Positions 24,963 to 33,616 of a DNA stretch of 64,000 bases are shown here, in pieces. Made by a program: the position numbers and the translations under genes. The notes beneath the pieces are model-generated. The model searched no databases and was not told the origin of the DNA. It saw nothing but the letters and a program-made list of their open reading frames with translations. The DNA comes from an uncultured Bacteroidales bacterium (GTDB taxonomy: Bacteria; Bacteroidota; Bacteroidia; Bacteroidales; Paludibacteraceae). The stretch's first letter is position 1; each line of letters opens with the position of its first letter. The DNA is taken from positions 1 to 64,000 of the forward strand of contig CAMJDT010000004.1 in the NCBI GenBank assembly GCA_946404495.1, read 5' to 3'.

Positions 24963-26483
24963 TTATTTCTCCCAGCCGTCGAAGACCTCCGGGCCGTAAA
25001 CATTGTCTTCGTCGGCATCGTGGAGGGGCGCCCATATCTGGGCAAAGAAGGGGTTGTGTTTGGCCTCGCGATCCCACTGCCACGGACGGCTGTAGCTGAC
25101 GTTGGGATAGGGCCACGGGAAGCACTCCGGGCACCAATGTCCGCCGAGCAAGACGAGTCGCGGTGAAGCCATAAACTTATGTCCCTCGGCGCATTGCCAT
25201 TCGAGTTTGGTGTCCCAATCGCCCTTTACCATCGTGGTACTCAGGCACTTACCGCCGCGGAAGGCGGCAGCGGCCTGCATATCCTTGATGGTGAACTCTT
25301 CCATCGGTTTCTGCTCATCGTAGCCGTGGTCGAGGCGGATGGCCTCGTTGGAGGGATGCGAGAGGTCCATCTGTTTCCAGGGACGGATTGCGCGGTACTT
25401 CTCCAGCGAACCGTAGTAGGCATTGATGCGCTGCTGCTTGCGGTGCAAGATCCACCACTGCGTGCCGTGTTCGCGCTTCATTGCCATGAAGTACATAGCC
25501 AGTTTGACCACGTGCGGGAAGAGACGGGCGATCTTGGTCTTAGCGGCAAACTTAATGCCGCCGGGTACTGAGTCGCTTTGGGCCATTTGGCGGAAATAAT
25601 CCTGCACGGGGATGTTGTCGCGGAAATGAAGCATCTCTTCCAGTTCGTCGCCGTCGAGGTACCACATACCGTGGAAATTACGGGTGGTGAACCACTTGGC
25701 GGAGAATATCTGTTCGGGCTTCGGACAACCGATGGCATCCAGCAGCAGGCACTCGAACTCGTAGTTGGAGAGACGATACTGTGCACCCGAACCGATGTTA
25801 TAATACCGTTTCCAGAAGCGTTCCGGCACCTCGTCGCGGCAGACGCGTTCGAGCAGTCGTCCGCTGTCCTCCACCGTAGCCCACTCCAGCACGCCGCGGA
25901 TCGGGACATGGAACATGATCGGGTCGTAGTTCTTCAGAATAGCGGGGTAGAGTATACCCGACTGGCGGAGACTCACCCACCGGCGGATACCGCTATCGGT
26001 CAGGATACGCTCCGCCCAGGCTTTGGTGATACCGTAGTGGTCGTAGGCCGACACGCAGATAGGATCGCCGGCGCGACCCCAATGCAGCGGTTCGCGGCGG
26101 TCGCCCATTTGGGCTACCGAACCGATATAGACCACGGCAGGCTGATTGTCGCCTTGCGCCAGCACGGCATCGCGAACATTCTCCGCCGCCTTGACATTGG
26201 TCTTGCGCGTAGCCGTCGGACGATAGTCGGCCTGCGGAGATACCATCCCTCCCACGTGCAACACGTAGTCGGAACCCGTCACGCCACGGAGCACATCCTC
26301 GTATTTAGTCAGATCGCCCCACACTACCTCGATGCGGTCCAGATAAGGGGCCAACAGCTTCTTATTCTTCTCGCTCGGTCGCGCCAGTACGCGCACCTTG
26401 TATTGCTCCGGGTAGCGCAAAAGCTCCTGCATACCCGCAAATCCCATCGTTCCGGTTGCTCCGGTCAGAAATATCGTTTTCAT
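24963..26483 (-). CDS. NAD-dependent epimerase/dehydratase with zinc-ribbon-like tail
   Basis: A 506-residue extended short-chain dehydrogenase. The NAD site is TGATGTMGFAG at residues 7-17, and the catalytic pair is YDHYGITKA near residue 170 (YxxxK). Residues beyond about 300 are not part of the usual fold. Near residue 435-465 the segment CAEGH, then WCPEC resembles a probable zinc ribbon (C..H..CxxC). The substrate is unknown. It overlaps the antiporter gene by 4 nt. Confidence 0.8.
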   Translation of the reverse strand: MKTIFLTGATGTMGFAGMQELLRYPEQYKVRVLARPSEKNKKLLAPYLDRIEVVWGDLTKYEDVLRGVTGSDYVLHVGGMVSPQADYRPTATRKTNVKAAENVRDAVLAQGDNQPAVVYIGSVAQMGDRREPLHWGRAGDPICVSAYDHYGITKAWAERILTDSGIRRWVSLRQSGILYPAILKNYDPIMFHVPIRGVLEWATVEDSGRLLERVCRDEVPERFWKRYYNIGSGAQYRLSNYEFECLLLDAIGCPKPEQIFSAKWFTTRNFHGMWYLDGDELEEMLHFRDNIPVQDYFRQMAQSDSVPGGIKFAAKTKIARLFPHVVKLAMYFMAMKREHGTQWWILHRKQQRINAYYGSLEKYRAIRPWKQMDLSHPSNEAIRLDHGYDEQKPMEEFTIKDMQAAAAFRGGKCLSTTMVKGDWDTKLEWQCAEGHKFMASPRLVLLGGHWCPECFPWPYPNVSYSRPWQWDREAKHNPFFAQIWAPLHDADEDNVYGPEVFDGWEK

Positions 26484-28123
26484 ATTAGTCGTTGGTCGTT
26501 AGTCGTTGGTCGTTTGGTATCTTCACCCTTCATCTTTCGCCACATGGTCTTGACGAAATCCACGGTGTTATTCATAATTTGCAGTTCGATGATGTCGTTC
26601 TCTTCCTCCTCGGCTTTCTCCAGGGCCTCTTTGGCCACGGCCGCATCGTGGTCGGAGATGATGAGCAGTTGGTCGCCCAGTTGCAACTCCGTCGAGCCGG
26701 TCGGGATGAAGAAGTTCTCCCCGCGGCGAACCATGATAACGAGCGTTCCCTTGGGGATCGCCAGGTCCTTGAGACAATTGCCGCGTTGCATCAGGCTCTC
26801 ATCCACTTCGCGTTCGCGCGCCAGGCTCTCGATCTCCTCCGGCAGGTCGATATCGAAGTAGTAGAGATGACGTTCCATTTCGGCCGGTGCCACCAGGTGC
26901 AGACGACGTGCCATGCGATTCAGCGTAGTGCCTTGCACGAGCAGGCTCACCAGCGTGCAGGCGAAGACGACATTGAACAGCAAACTGGCGTGCGGCACAT
27001 TCTCCGCTACGCACATGATCGCAAAGATGATCGGCACCGCACCCTTCAGGCCTACCCAACTCAGCATCAGCCGATCCTGCAGTTTGTACTGCTTGAAGGG
27101 CAACATGCATAGGAAGACACTGATCGGCCGGGAGACGAAGATCATTACTACCGAGATGATCAGACAGGGCACCCAGACCTCCCAACTCATCAGTTCGGGC
27201 GGACGCACCATCAGACCCAACATCAGGAACATCACCAACTGCGCCAGCCAGGTCAGACCGTCGAAGAAGGACTTGGTCTGCCGCTTGCGGGTGAACTTGG
27301 TGTTACCGATGATCAGTCCGCCAATATAGACAGCCAGGTAGGGATTGCCCTTCATATAATACGTCACGCCGAAGATAAACACGCAGGCCGAGAGCACCAT
27401 AATAGGATAGAGACTCTGGTTGCTGAGGCGTACGCGCTTGAGGAGCTGCACCACGAGTTTGCCGAAGGCAAAGCCCATTACCGCTCCCATGACTAACTGA
27501 ATGAGTACATTCTGTATGATCTCCAGCGGGGTGATCGTGTCCGTACCGTCACCGGTCACGATCCCGATCAGCGTCACCGTCAGGATATAGGCCATCGGGT
27601 CGTTGGCTCCGCTCTCGAGTTCCAATATCGGCTTCAGTCCGTGCTTGAACTGGATACCGTTGGTACGCAAGATGGAGAAGACGCTCGCCGAGTCGGTACT
27701 ACTCATCGTAGCGGCAATCAGCAATGCCATCATCAGCGACAAGGTGCCAACAGAATGTAGCCAGCCGAAGACCAGATAGATGATCAAGCCGGTGATCAGC
27801 ATCGTCAGCAGGACGCCCAGTGTAGCCAAGGTAACGCCCTGCCAGATGACGGGCCGTATCTCCGTGATCTTGGTGTCCATGCCGCCCGAGAACAGAATAA
27901 TCGACAGGGCTACCGTTCCCAAGGCCTGCGCCGTGCCGATATTGACCATATAGCCGATACCGTCCGTGCCGATCCATTTGCCGATACCGTCCGGACCGAA
28001 CAGCATACCTACGGTCAGAAACAGCAGCAAGGCCGGGACCCCCAGCCTGTAGCCTATCTTGTCCGTCAGGATACTGACGAAGAACAACAGCGATAATACC
28101 AATAATACAAACTCAACCTGCAT
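26480..28123 (-). CDS. K+/H+ antiporter, CPA1 family with RCK_C domain
   Basis: A 547-residue inner-membrane exchanger. About twelve hydrophobic helices in the first 400 residues include SSTDSASVFSIL (near residue 142) and ELESGANDP (near residue 168), the conserved ion-binding helices of NhaP2/CvrA-type antiporters. Residues about 440-500 form a TrkA-C (RCK_C) regulatory domain (LAIPKGTLVIMVRRGE to LGDQLLIIS). The last ten residues (RPTTNDQRLI) are encoded by a CCAACGACTAA word repeat, which also carries the start of the next gene. Confidence 0.88.
   Translation of the reverse strand: MQVEFVLLVLSLLFFVSILTDKIGYRLGVPALLLFLTVGMLFGPDGIGKWIGTDGIGYMVNIGTAQALGTVALSIILFSGGMDTKITEIRPVIWQGVTLATLGVLLTMLITGLIIYLVFGWLHSVGTLSLMMALLIAATMSSTDSASVFSILRTNGIQFKHGLKPILELESGANDPMAYILTVTLIGIVTGDGTDTITPLEIIQNVLIQLVMGAVMGFAFGKLVVQLLKRVRLSNQSLYPIMVLSACVFIFGVTYYMKGNPYLAVYIGGLIIGNTKFTRKRQTKSFFDGLTWLAQLVMFLMLGLMVRPPELMSWEVWVPCLIISVVMIFVSRPISVFLCMLPFKQYKLQDRLMLSWVGLKGAVPIIFAIMCVAENVPHASLLFNVVFACTLVSLLVQGTTLNRMARRLHLVAPAEMERHLYYFDIDLPEEIESLAREREVDESLMQRGNCLKDLAIPKGTLVIMVRRGENFFIPTGSTELQLGDQLLIISDHDAAVAKEALEKAEEEENDIIELQIMNNTVDFVKTMWRKMKGEDTKRPTTNDQRLI
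26484..26520. repeat. GTCGTTGGTCGTTA word repeat
   Basis: Tandem TAGTCGTTGGTCGT words at the antiporter-epimerase junction, translated as the antiporter C-terminus. The same word family is at 45757-45805 between holB and ricT. Confidence 0.8.
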
Positions 28124-28141
28124 ACCCTAACGATTCAGTTC

Positions 28142-28588
28142 TTATCCTTCGCTTTGCGGTTTCTTGCCCAAGAGGAACTCCTCGATGATTTTGATGATAT
28201 TCTCCTTGGGATAGAGTCCCTGCAGCAGCACGGGGTTGCCCTGTTTGGGTACGTACAACACCTGCGGGATGCTGCTGATCTGGAAGAAATACGCCAACTG
28301 ACGTTCCTTCTCGGTGTCCACTTTGTAGAAGATGACTTCTCCGCAGTAGGTCTGACTCAACTCCTCCATGATCGGTGCCAACCGCTTGCAGGGTCCGCAC
28401 CAGGTGGTGTAGAAATCAATCACGCAGGGTTTGTCACCCTTATATTCCCAACCCTTCTCGGGTGTGTAGGTCGTAAAATCCATCACCCGAGCTTTGAATT
28501 GCTCCGTTGTCAGATAGACGACATCCTCCGCCGCGATTTGCACCGCGAAACTGAGACAAAGGACACTCAAAAGGATATTTTTCTTCAT
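28142..28588 (-). CDS. secreted thioredoxin-like protein
   Basis: A 148-residue periplasmic thioredoxin. A signal peptide (KKNILLSVLCLSFAVQIAA) is followed by the thioredoxin fold with WCGPC at residues 63-67 and the cis-Pro turn SSIPQVLYVP. It probably keeps periplasmic disulfides reduced or isomerises them. The start at 28588 is set by the signal peptide; the frame extends upstream into the promoter. It lies 18 nt upstream of the antiporter and is probably first in the operon. Confidence 0.88.
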   Translation of the reverse strand: MKKNILLSVLCLSFAVQIAAEDVVYLTTEQFKARVMDFTTYTPEKGWEYKGDKPCVIDFYTTWCGPCKRLAPIMEELSQTYCGEVIFYKVDTEKERQLAYFFQISSIPQVLYVPKQGNPVLLQGLYPKENIIKIIEEFLLGKKPQSEG

Positions 28589-28607
28589 ATTTTTCCAATT
28601 TAGCCTG

Positions 28608-28675
28608 CAAAGATACAAAAAAATCAACAATTATGCAAATATATTTTCGTTTTTCATTATTTTTTTGTATCTTTG
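28608..28675. promoter_or_regulatory. divergent promoters of thioredoxin operon and queA
   Basis: Minus strand: -33 TTTGC (complement of 28635-28639) and -7 TATCTTTG (complement of 28608-28615) serve the thioredoxin-antiporter-epimerase-helicase run. Plus strand: -7 TATCTTTG at 28668-28675 with a weaker TTTCG at 28645-28649 serves queA. Confidence 0.75.
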
Positions 28676-28707
28676 CAGCCTATTTTGAGAATATAACGCC
28701 CAAATTG

Positions 28708-29979
28708 ATGGAACAACTGCTCATAGAAGACTATAACTACCCTCTGCCGGACGAACGGATTGCCAAGTATCCCTTGCCGGAGCGGGACCACTCCAAACTG
28801 CTCGTTTATCGCGACGGGAAGGTGAGCGAAGACCTGTTTTTTCGCATCGGTGACTACATCCCCGAGGGGTCACTCCTTATATATAATAATACACGCGTGA
28901 TACAGGCGCGACTCGTTTTCCATAAATCATCGGGTGCGCGCATCGAGGTATTCTGCCTGGAGCCTATCCGTCCGCACGACTACCAGCTCTCGCTTGGCAG
29001 CCAAACGGGTTGCAGCTGGAAGTGCATGATCGGCAACCTCAAGAAATGGAAAGAGGGACCCCTCTCGCTCACGGGCGAGAGCCACGGTACGCCCTTTACA
29101 CTGACGGCAGAACGGCTCTCCACGACCGGCAATACCCACGAGGTGCGGTTCAGTTGGGACGACGCTACCCTCAGTTTTGCCGAGATACTCGACAGCCTCG
29201 GCGAATTGCCGATTCCGCCCTATCTCAACCGTGCGACCGAAGAACGGGATAAAACGACCTATCAAACGGTCTATTCGCGCATCAAAGGCTCCGTGGCAGC
29301 ACCGACAGCCGGACTGCACTTCACGGACGCGGTGCTGGATGATCTGAGAGAGCGGGGTATCAAGATGGAGGAGGTGACGCTGCACGTGGGAGCCGGCACG
29401 TTCCAACCCGTCAAGACCGCCGATGCCAACCAGCATGAGATGCACACCGAGGTCATCGCCGTGCCAAAGCAGACCATTCAGGCAATCCTAGACAACTTGG
29501 GTAGCGTCGTAGCTGTCGGCACCACGAGCATGCGAACCTTGGAGAGCCTGTACTATATCGGACTGCAACTGAGGGATACCTTCGCGCATTTCCCCTACGA
29601 GGAATGCAAGTTTGAAGACTATCCCTGGAAGGGACATCAATACTATCTAAAGGTAAAGCAGTTCGAACCCTATACCACCTATTCGCATTGTTCGACCGAG
29701 ACTGCCCTTAAGGAGATCCTGTACTACCTGAACCTGACAGAACAGGAGACGCTGCATGCCGAGACGCAGATCATGATCAAACCCGGGTACAGGTTCCGGG
29801 TCGTAGACCAACTCATCACCAATTTCCACCAACCCAAGTCCACGTTGCTGCTATTGGTCAGCGCGTTTGTCGGCGGAGACTGGCATACCATCTACGACTA
29901 CGCCCTCTCGCACGACTTCCGTTTCCTCAGCTACGGCGACAGCAGTATCCTATATGGTAAATGTAAATGGTATGATTGA
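28708..29979 (+). CDS. queA: tRNA preQ1(34) S-adenosylmethionine ribosyltransferase-isomerase
   Basis: A 423-residue enzyme that transfers and isomerises the ribosyl of SAM onto preQ1 in tRNA to give epoxyqueuosine. The N-terminal YPLPDERIAKYPLPERDHSKLLVY, then LLIYNNTRV, TAGLHFTD and HVGAGTFQPV are family segments in the usual order. ATG 28708 follows the -7 element by 33 nt; earlier in-frame codons lie in the promoter. The end overlaps tatD by 8 nt. The next enzyme of the pathway, queG, is also in this window at 39129. Confidence 0.95.
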   Translation: MEQLLIEDYNYPLPDERIAKYPLPERDHSKLLVYRDGKVSEDLFFRIGDYIPEGSLLIYNNTRVIQARLVFHKSSGARIEVFCLEPIRPHDYQLSLGSQTGCSWKCMIGNLKKWKEGPLSLTGESHGTPFTLTAERLSTTGNTHEVRFSWDDATLSFAEILDSLGELPIPPYLNRATEERDKTTYQTVYSRIKGSVAAPTAGLHFTDAVLDDLRERGIKMEEVTLHVGAGTFQPVKTADANQHEMHTEVIAVPKQTIQAILDNLGSVVAVGTTSMRTLESLYYIGLQLRDTFAHFPYEECKFEDYPWKGHQYYLKVKQFEPYTTYSHCSTETALKEILYYLNLTEQETLHAETQIMIKPGYRFRVVDQLITNFHQPKSTLLLLVSAFVGGDWHTIYDYALSHDFRFLSYGDSSILYGKCKWYD

Positions 29980-30736
29980 TACGCACGCACATATCGACGA
30001 CCCGCAGTATGCGGAGGAGTTTGACGCCTTTATTAAGTCCCAACAGGAGGGCGGCGTGGAACGCATCATCGTTCCCGGTGTCAGTGCCGCCTCCATCGCA
30101 CCCGTTCGCGAGGCCTGCCTGCGCTATCCCGGCTACCTGCTGTCGGCTATCGGTCTGCATCCCGAGGATGTGAAGGAAGATTGGCGGCAACAGTTGGCGC
30201 TGATCGAGGCCGAACTCAACGCCCGGCCTGATTTCTACGTAGCTATCGGTGAGATAGGGTTGGACTATTACTGGGATACGACCTTCAAGGCCGAGCAGCA
30301 CGAAGTCCTGCGTATTCAACTCCGTTGGGCACTGGAGCGCGACCTGCCGGTACTGATTCACAACCGCGAGGCTACGGAGGATTGCATCCGCATCATAGGC
30401 GAGCAACCGGGTCTTAGGGGAATCATGCATTGCTTCAGCGGCAGCAAAGAGACTGCCAAGATATGGATCGACCGCGGCTGGTACCTGGGTATCGGAGGAA
30501 TACTGACCTTCAAAAACTGCAAACTCAGAGAGACCCTGACTTCGGTTCCGCTCGAGCGGCTCGTTTTGGAAACAGATGCCCCCTATATGGCACCCGTTCC
30601 GTACCGCGGACAAAGGAACGAAAGTCGCTACATGAGCGAGGTCGTCAAGATGCTCGCAGAAATCTACAAAACGTCGTTTGAGACCGTAAATGAGGTCACA
30701 ACGAGCAACGCAAAAGCACTTTTTCGACTAAAATGA
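29972..30736 (+). CDS. TatD family hydrolase
   Basis: A 254-residue metal-dependent TIM-barrel DNase/hydrolase. IDTHAHIDD at residues 2-10 supplies the HxH metal ligands, IGEIGLDYYW near residue 91 the bridging Glu, VLIHNREA and GIMHCFSGS further His ligands, and ETDAPYMAP near residue 203 the last Asp. ATG 29972 gives the usual N-terminus directly at the first metal motif. It overlaps queA by 8 nt and is presumably cotranscribed with it. Confidence 0.92.
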   Translation: MIDTHAHIDDPQYAEEFDAFIKSQQEGGVERIIVPGVSAASIAPVREACLRYPGYLLSAIGLHPEDVKEDWRQQLALIEAELNARPDFYVAIGEIGLDYYWDTTFKAEQHEVLRIQLRWALERDLPVLIHNREATEDCIRIIGEQPGLRGIMHCFSGSKETAKIWIDRGWYLGIGGILTFKNCKLRETLTSVPLERLVLETDAPYMAPVPYRGQRNESRYMSEVVKMLAEIYKTSFETVNEVTTSNAKALFRLK

Positions 30737-30766
30737 CAGAAAAATAGAAAAAAAAGTCGCAAAAAC

Positions 30767-30797
30767 TTTGCAGATTCAAATATTTTTTGTAATTTTG
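30767..30797 (+). promoter_or_regulatory. tRNA-Ser promoter
   Basis: TTTGC at 30767-30771 and TAATTTTG at 30790-30797, 25 nt before the tRNA 5' end. Confidence 0.75.
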
Positions 30798-30822
30798 CGC
30801 CGTATTTGCGTAAAATACGTTT

Positions 30823-30910
30823 GGAAAGATGCTCGAGTGGTTGAAGAGGCACGCCTGGAAAGCGTGTAAACCTCAAAAGGGTTTCCGGGGTTCGAATCCC
30901 CGTCTTTCCG
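30823..30910 (+). tRNA. tRNA-Ser (anticodon GGA)
   Basis: An 88-nt tRNA with the long variable arm of a serine tRNA. The acceptor stem is GGAAAGA with TCTTTCC and discriminator G; the anticodon arm is CACGC-CTGGAAA-GCGTG; the T arm is CGGGG-TTCGAAT-CCCCG. CCA is not encoded. Confidence 0.97.
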
Positions 30911-30916
30911 CAAAGA

Positions 30917-30970
30917 TTTTCACTCTAATCGCGAGTCCAAGCTCGCTTGAGTGAGCGATTAAAGTGAAAA
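30917..30970. repeat. 16-bp inverted repeat between tRNA-Ser and exbB
   Basis: TTTTCACTCTAATCGC (30917-30932) and GCGATTAAAGTGAAAA (30955-30970) are complementary with one mismatch and enclose a 22-nt loop. It could end the tRNA transcript or act in the leader of the exbB operon; no clear promoter consensus lies between it and exbB. Confidence 0.55.
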
Positions 30971-31061
30971 GATTTGCACAGGATGCCCGTGGCAGACTGT
31001 GGGGATTACGAAGAAATCCCAGTTTTAGTGAAAAATTATTATTATATTAAATTATAATCTC

Positions 31062-31901
31062 ATGAAAAAAGTATTTGTTACCCTTACGGTACTTGCGATG
31101 CTGACTTTGGGCAGTAGCGCTATTATGGCTCAAACGGAGGCTCAAGCAGCTCCCGAGGCTATGGAACAAGTTGCTGAAGAAGAACTGGCAGTAGAGGCTG
31201 TTGAGGCCGAAGCTGCAGAAGAAGTAGTTGAGGCAGTAGAAGCTGAGGCTACCGGCATGAAAGCTCTTCACAAGACGTTGAAAACGAAATTCATCGAAGG
31301 TGGTGCAGGCTTTATGGCAGCTACCCTTCTGTGCTTGGTATTCGGTCTCGCACTCTGTATCGAGCGTATTATCTATCTGTCGCTGAGCAAGACCAACACG
31401 AAAGCACTGCTCGCTAACATTGAGAACGCACTGAAGAGCGGTGGTATTGAGAAGGCTCTTGACGTATGCCGCAACACCCGCGGTCCCGTGGCTTCGATCT
31501 TCTATCAGGGTCTCAGCCGCTACGACGAAGGTATTGAGGTAGTAGAGAAGACCGTTGCCAGCTACGGCGGCGTACAACTCGGTCTGCTGGAGAAGAACCT
31601 GAGCTGGATCTCGCTGTTCATCTCGATTGCTCCGTCTCTCGGTTTCTTGGGTACCATCATCGGTATGATCGCCGCCTTCGATAAGATCCAACAGGTAGGT
31701 GATATCAGCGCAACGGTTGTAGCCGGCGGTATTAAGGTCGCTCTGTTGACCACCCTGCTCGGTTTGATCATCGCTATTATTCTGCAATTGTTCTACAACT
31801 ACATCCTCTCTGTTATCGAGGGTCTGGTTAACGAAATGGAGGATAGCTCCATCAGCCTGCTCGACCTCGTAGTAGAATACGATGCTGCTCAGAAGAAGTA
31901 A
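31062..31901 (+). CDS. exbB: ExbB/TolQ-type proton channel
   Basis: A 279-residue inner-membrane protein of the MotA/TolQ/ExbB family, which with ExbD uses the proton gradient to energise TonB. An N-terminal signal-like helix is followed by an Ala/Glu/Val-rich stretch (residues about 25-65), then three hydrophobic helices. The family core is SLGFLGTIIGMIAAFD near residue 206 and VVAGGIKVALLTTLLGLIIAI near residue 226. It opens a four-gene operon with a membrane protein and two ExbD proteins, matching the common Bacteroidota arrangement. Confidence 0.93.
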   Translation: MKKVFVTLTVLAMLTLGSSAIMAQTEAQAAPEAMEQVAEEELAVEAVEAEAAEEVVEAVEAEATGMKALHKTLKTKFIEGGAGFMAATLLCLVFGLALCIERIIYLSLSKTNTKALLANIENALKSGGIEKALDVCRNTRGPVASIFYQGLSRYDEGIEVVEKTVASYGGVQLGLLEKNLSWISLFISIAPSLGFLGTIIGMIAAFDKIQQVGDISATVVAGGIKVALLTTLLGLIIAIILQLFYNYILSVIEGLVNEMEDSSISLLDLVVEYDAAQKK

Positions 31902-31949
31902 TAGTCGGGAGTTAACCGTATTGTTTAACATCTAAAAACTCTGACTATT

Positions 31950-32429
31950 ATGAAAGACTATAAGAAAATTCCTCGCATCGCCCTTTGGGTGCTGATGGGA
32001 CTGGGAATCATCGCTTCGGTGATGTTCTTCCTGCCCGTCTATGAGGGAGCTACGATGATGGTGGCTGGCGACGAACTGCAAGTGCCTCTGTACACCAACC
32101 TCTTCCTCACTTGGATTTATATTTTGATTTTCCTGGTGTGCGCCGTGACGATCGCCGTAGTCATCTGGGAGTTCGTTAAGACTGCCAAGGTGGACATGAA
32201 GCGCGCTATGAACCAACTCTGCGTGGTGCTGGGCTTTGTGGCTCTCATCGTGCTCTGCTGGCTCATCGGTAGCCCCGAGAAAGTGCATATTATCGGTTAC
32301 GAAGGTACAGACAATGTGGGCACTATGGCTCGCCTGAGTGACGCCTGCCTGTATTTGACGTATATCCTTACCTGCGGTACACTCGTTACCCTCGTTTGGG
32401 GTGTTATTTATACCAAGACCAAAAAGTAA
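31950..32429 (+). CDS. four-helix membrane protein of the exbBD operon
   Basis: A 159-residue protein with four hydrophobic segments near residues 10-30, 48-70, 90-110 and 132-153. I recognise no named domain. Proteins of this size and topology sit between exbB and exbD in many Bacteroidota, so a structural role in the same energy-transducing complex is likely. It ends 6 nt before exbD. Confidence 0.75.
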   Translation: MKDYKKIPRIALWVLMGLGIIASVMFFLPVYEGATMMVAGDELQVPLYTNLFLTWIYILIFLVCAVTIAVVIWEFVKTAKVDMKRAMNQLCVVLGFVALIVLCWLIGSPEKVHIIGYEGTDNVGTMARLSDACLYLTYILTCGTLVTLVWGVIYTKTKK

Positions 32430-32435
32430 GTAATT

Positions 32436-33020
32436 ATGGCAAAGAAAATCCCACAGATAAATGCCAGTTCTATGGCGGATATCTCTTTCTTGCTGCTTAT
32501 CTTCTTTCTGGTGACCACCTCAATGGATGTCAACCAGGGTCTGGCCCGGCGTCTTCCCGCCCCCGTACCTCCTGATCAGAAGGTAGAGGACACGGAGATC
32601 AATAAGCGCAACCTGTTGGTCGTTAAGATCAACTCCTTGAACCAACTCATGGTGCAAGGCCAGCTTATGGAGGTGCGCCAACTCCGCGAAGAAGCCAAGA
32701 AGTTCATCCTCAATGCCAACGACGATGCGTTTTATCCCAAGTTGTATGAGGAAGACTTCGGAGCCCCCTTCGGCGTAGTACGCTATACCCGCGATCACGT
32801 CATCTCCGTGCAGAACGACGTGGACACAAGGTATCAGTCCTACCTGGATGTCCAGAACGAACTTGTGGCAGCCTACAATGAACTGCGTGACGAATGTGCA
32901 CGCAAGTATTTCCACATGCCTTATTCCGAATTGGATGAGGATACCCAAAAACGTATCCAAAAGATCTATCCGCAAAAGATTTCGGAAGCTGAGCCTAAAA
33001 ACTACGGAGGAGGAAAATAA
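32436..33020 (+). CDS. exbD: ExbD/TolR protein 1
   Basis: A 194-residue protein with a single N-terminal transmembrane helix after the family signature INASSMADISFLLLIFFLVTTSM (Asp near residue 15 is the expected proton-carrying acid). The rest is periplasmic and longer than usual, with a helical insertion between about residues 85 and 165. The ExbB-ExbD complex powers TonB-dependent import, and several TonB receptors lie in this window. Confidence 0.9.
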   Translation: MAKKIPQINASSMADISFLLLIFFLVTTSMDVNQGLARRLPAPVPPDQKVEDTEINKRNLLVVKINSLNQLMVQGQLMEVRQLREEAKKFILNANDDAFYPKLYEEDFGAPFGVVRYTRDHVISVQNDVDTRYQSYLDVQNELVAAYNELRDECARKYFHMPYSELDEDTQKRIQKIYPQKISEAEPKNYGGGK

Positions 33021-33021
33021 C

Positions 33022-33492
33022 ATGGCAAAGATACGTAGAAACGACAAACGCGAGATGCCGGCGCTGAACACCAGTTCGCTGCCCGATATCATCTTCATGC
33101 TGCTCTTCTTCTTCATGTCGGTTACGTCCATGAAGGAAGTATCCTACAAGGTTCAGTTTACCAATCCGCAGGCTACAGAGCTCACCAAACTCGAGAAGAA
33201 ATCCCTCGTGCGCTATATCTACGTAGGTACGCCTACGGCAGAGTTCCGCAAGCAGTACGGTGTAGAGACCCGTATCCAGTTGGATGACGCTTTTGCCGAT
33301 AAATCGGAGATCGGTGACTATATCATCAACGAGCGTTCGGCCATGAAAGAGTCCGACCAAGGTCTGATGACCGTCTCCATCAAGGCAGACAAGGAAACAC
33401 GAATGGGCGTGATAGCCGATATCAAGCAGGAGCTCCGCCGTGCCTATGCACTCAAGATCTCCTATGCGGCTACCCAGCGCACCAGTTTCTAA
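33022..33492 (+). CDS. exbD: ExbD/TolR protein 2
   Basis: A 156-residue second ExbD. The signature is LNTSSLPDIIFMLLFFFMSVTSM with the membrane Asp near residue 22. ATG 33022 follows the previous stop by 1 nt, and GGAGGAGG lies upstream at about 33006-33013, a strong ribosome site that supports this start. Duplicate exbD genes in one operon are usual in Bacteroidota. Confidence 0.9.
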   Translation: MAKIRRNDKREMPALNTSSLPDIIFMLLFFFMSVTSMKEVSYKVQFTNPQATELTKLEKKSLVRYIYVGTPTAEFRKQYGVETRIQLDDAFADKSEIGDYIINERSAMKESDQGLMTVSIKADKETRMGVIADIKQELRRAYALKISYAATQRTSF

Positions 33493-33513
33493 GATGTAGG
33501 AAACATCTCTTTA

Positions 33514-33549
33514 CGATTGCAGAGCCCCAACGCCCTGCAATCGTTTTTT
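33514..33549 (+). terminator. rho-independent terminator of exbBD operon
   Basis: CGATTGCAG (33514-33522) pairs with CTGCAATCG (33535-33543) and is followed by six T. Confidence 0.9.
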
Positions 33550-33564
33550 CACTACTTTTAGGGA

Positions 33565-33595
33565 TTGTCTATGTGATGAAATAGCAGTACCTTTG
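33565..33595 (+). promoter_or_regulatory. promoter of the feoB-like operon
   Basis: TTG at 33565-33567 and TACCTTTG at 33588-33595. The terminator just upstream and this promoter show that no longer feoB reading frame was cut off. Confidence 0.7.
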
Positions 33596-33616
33596 TAGTG
33601 TAATTGAAAGAAAGAA

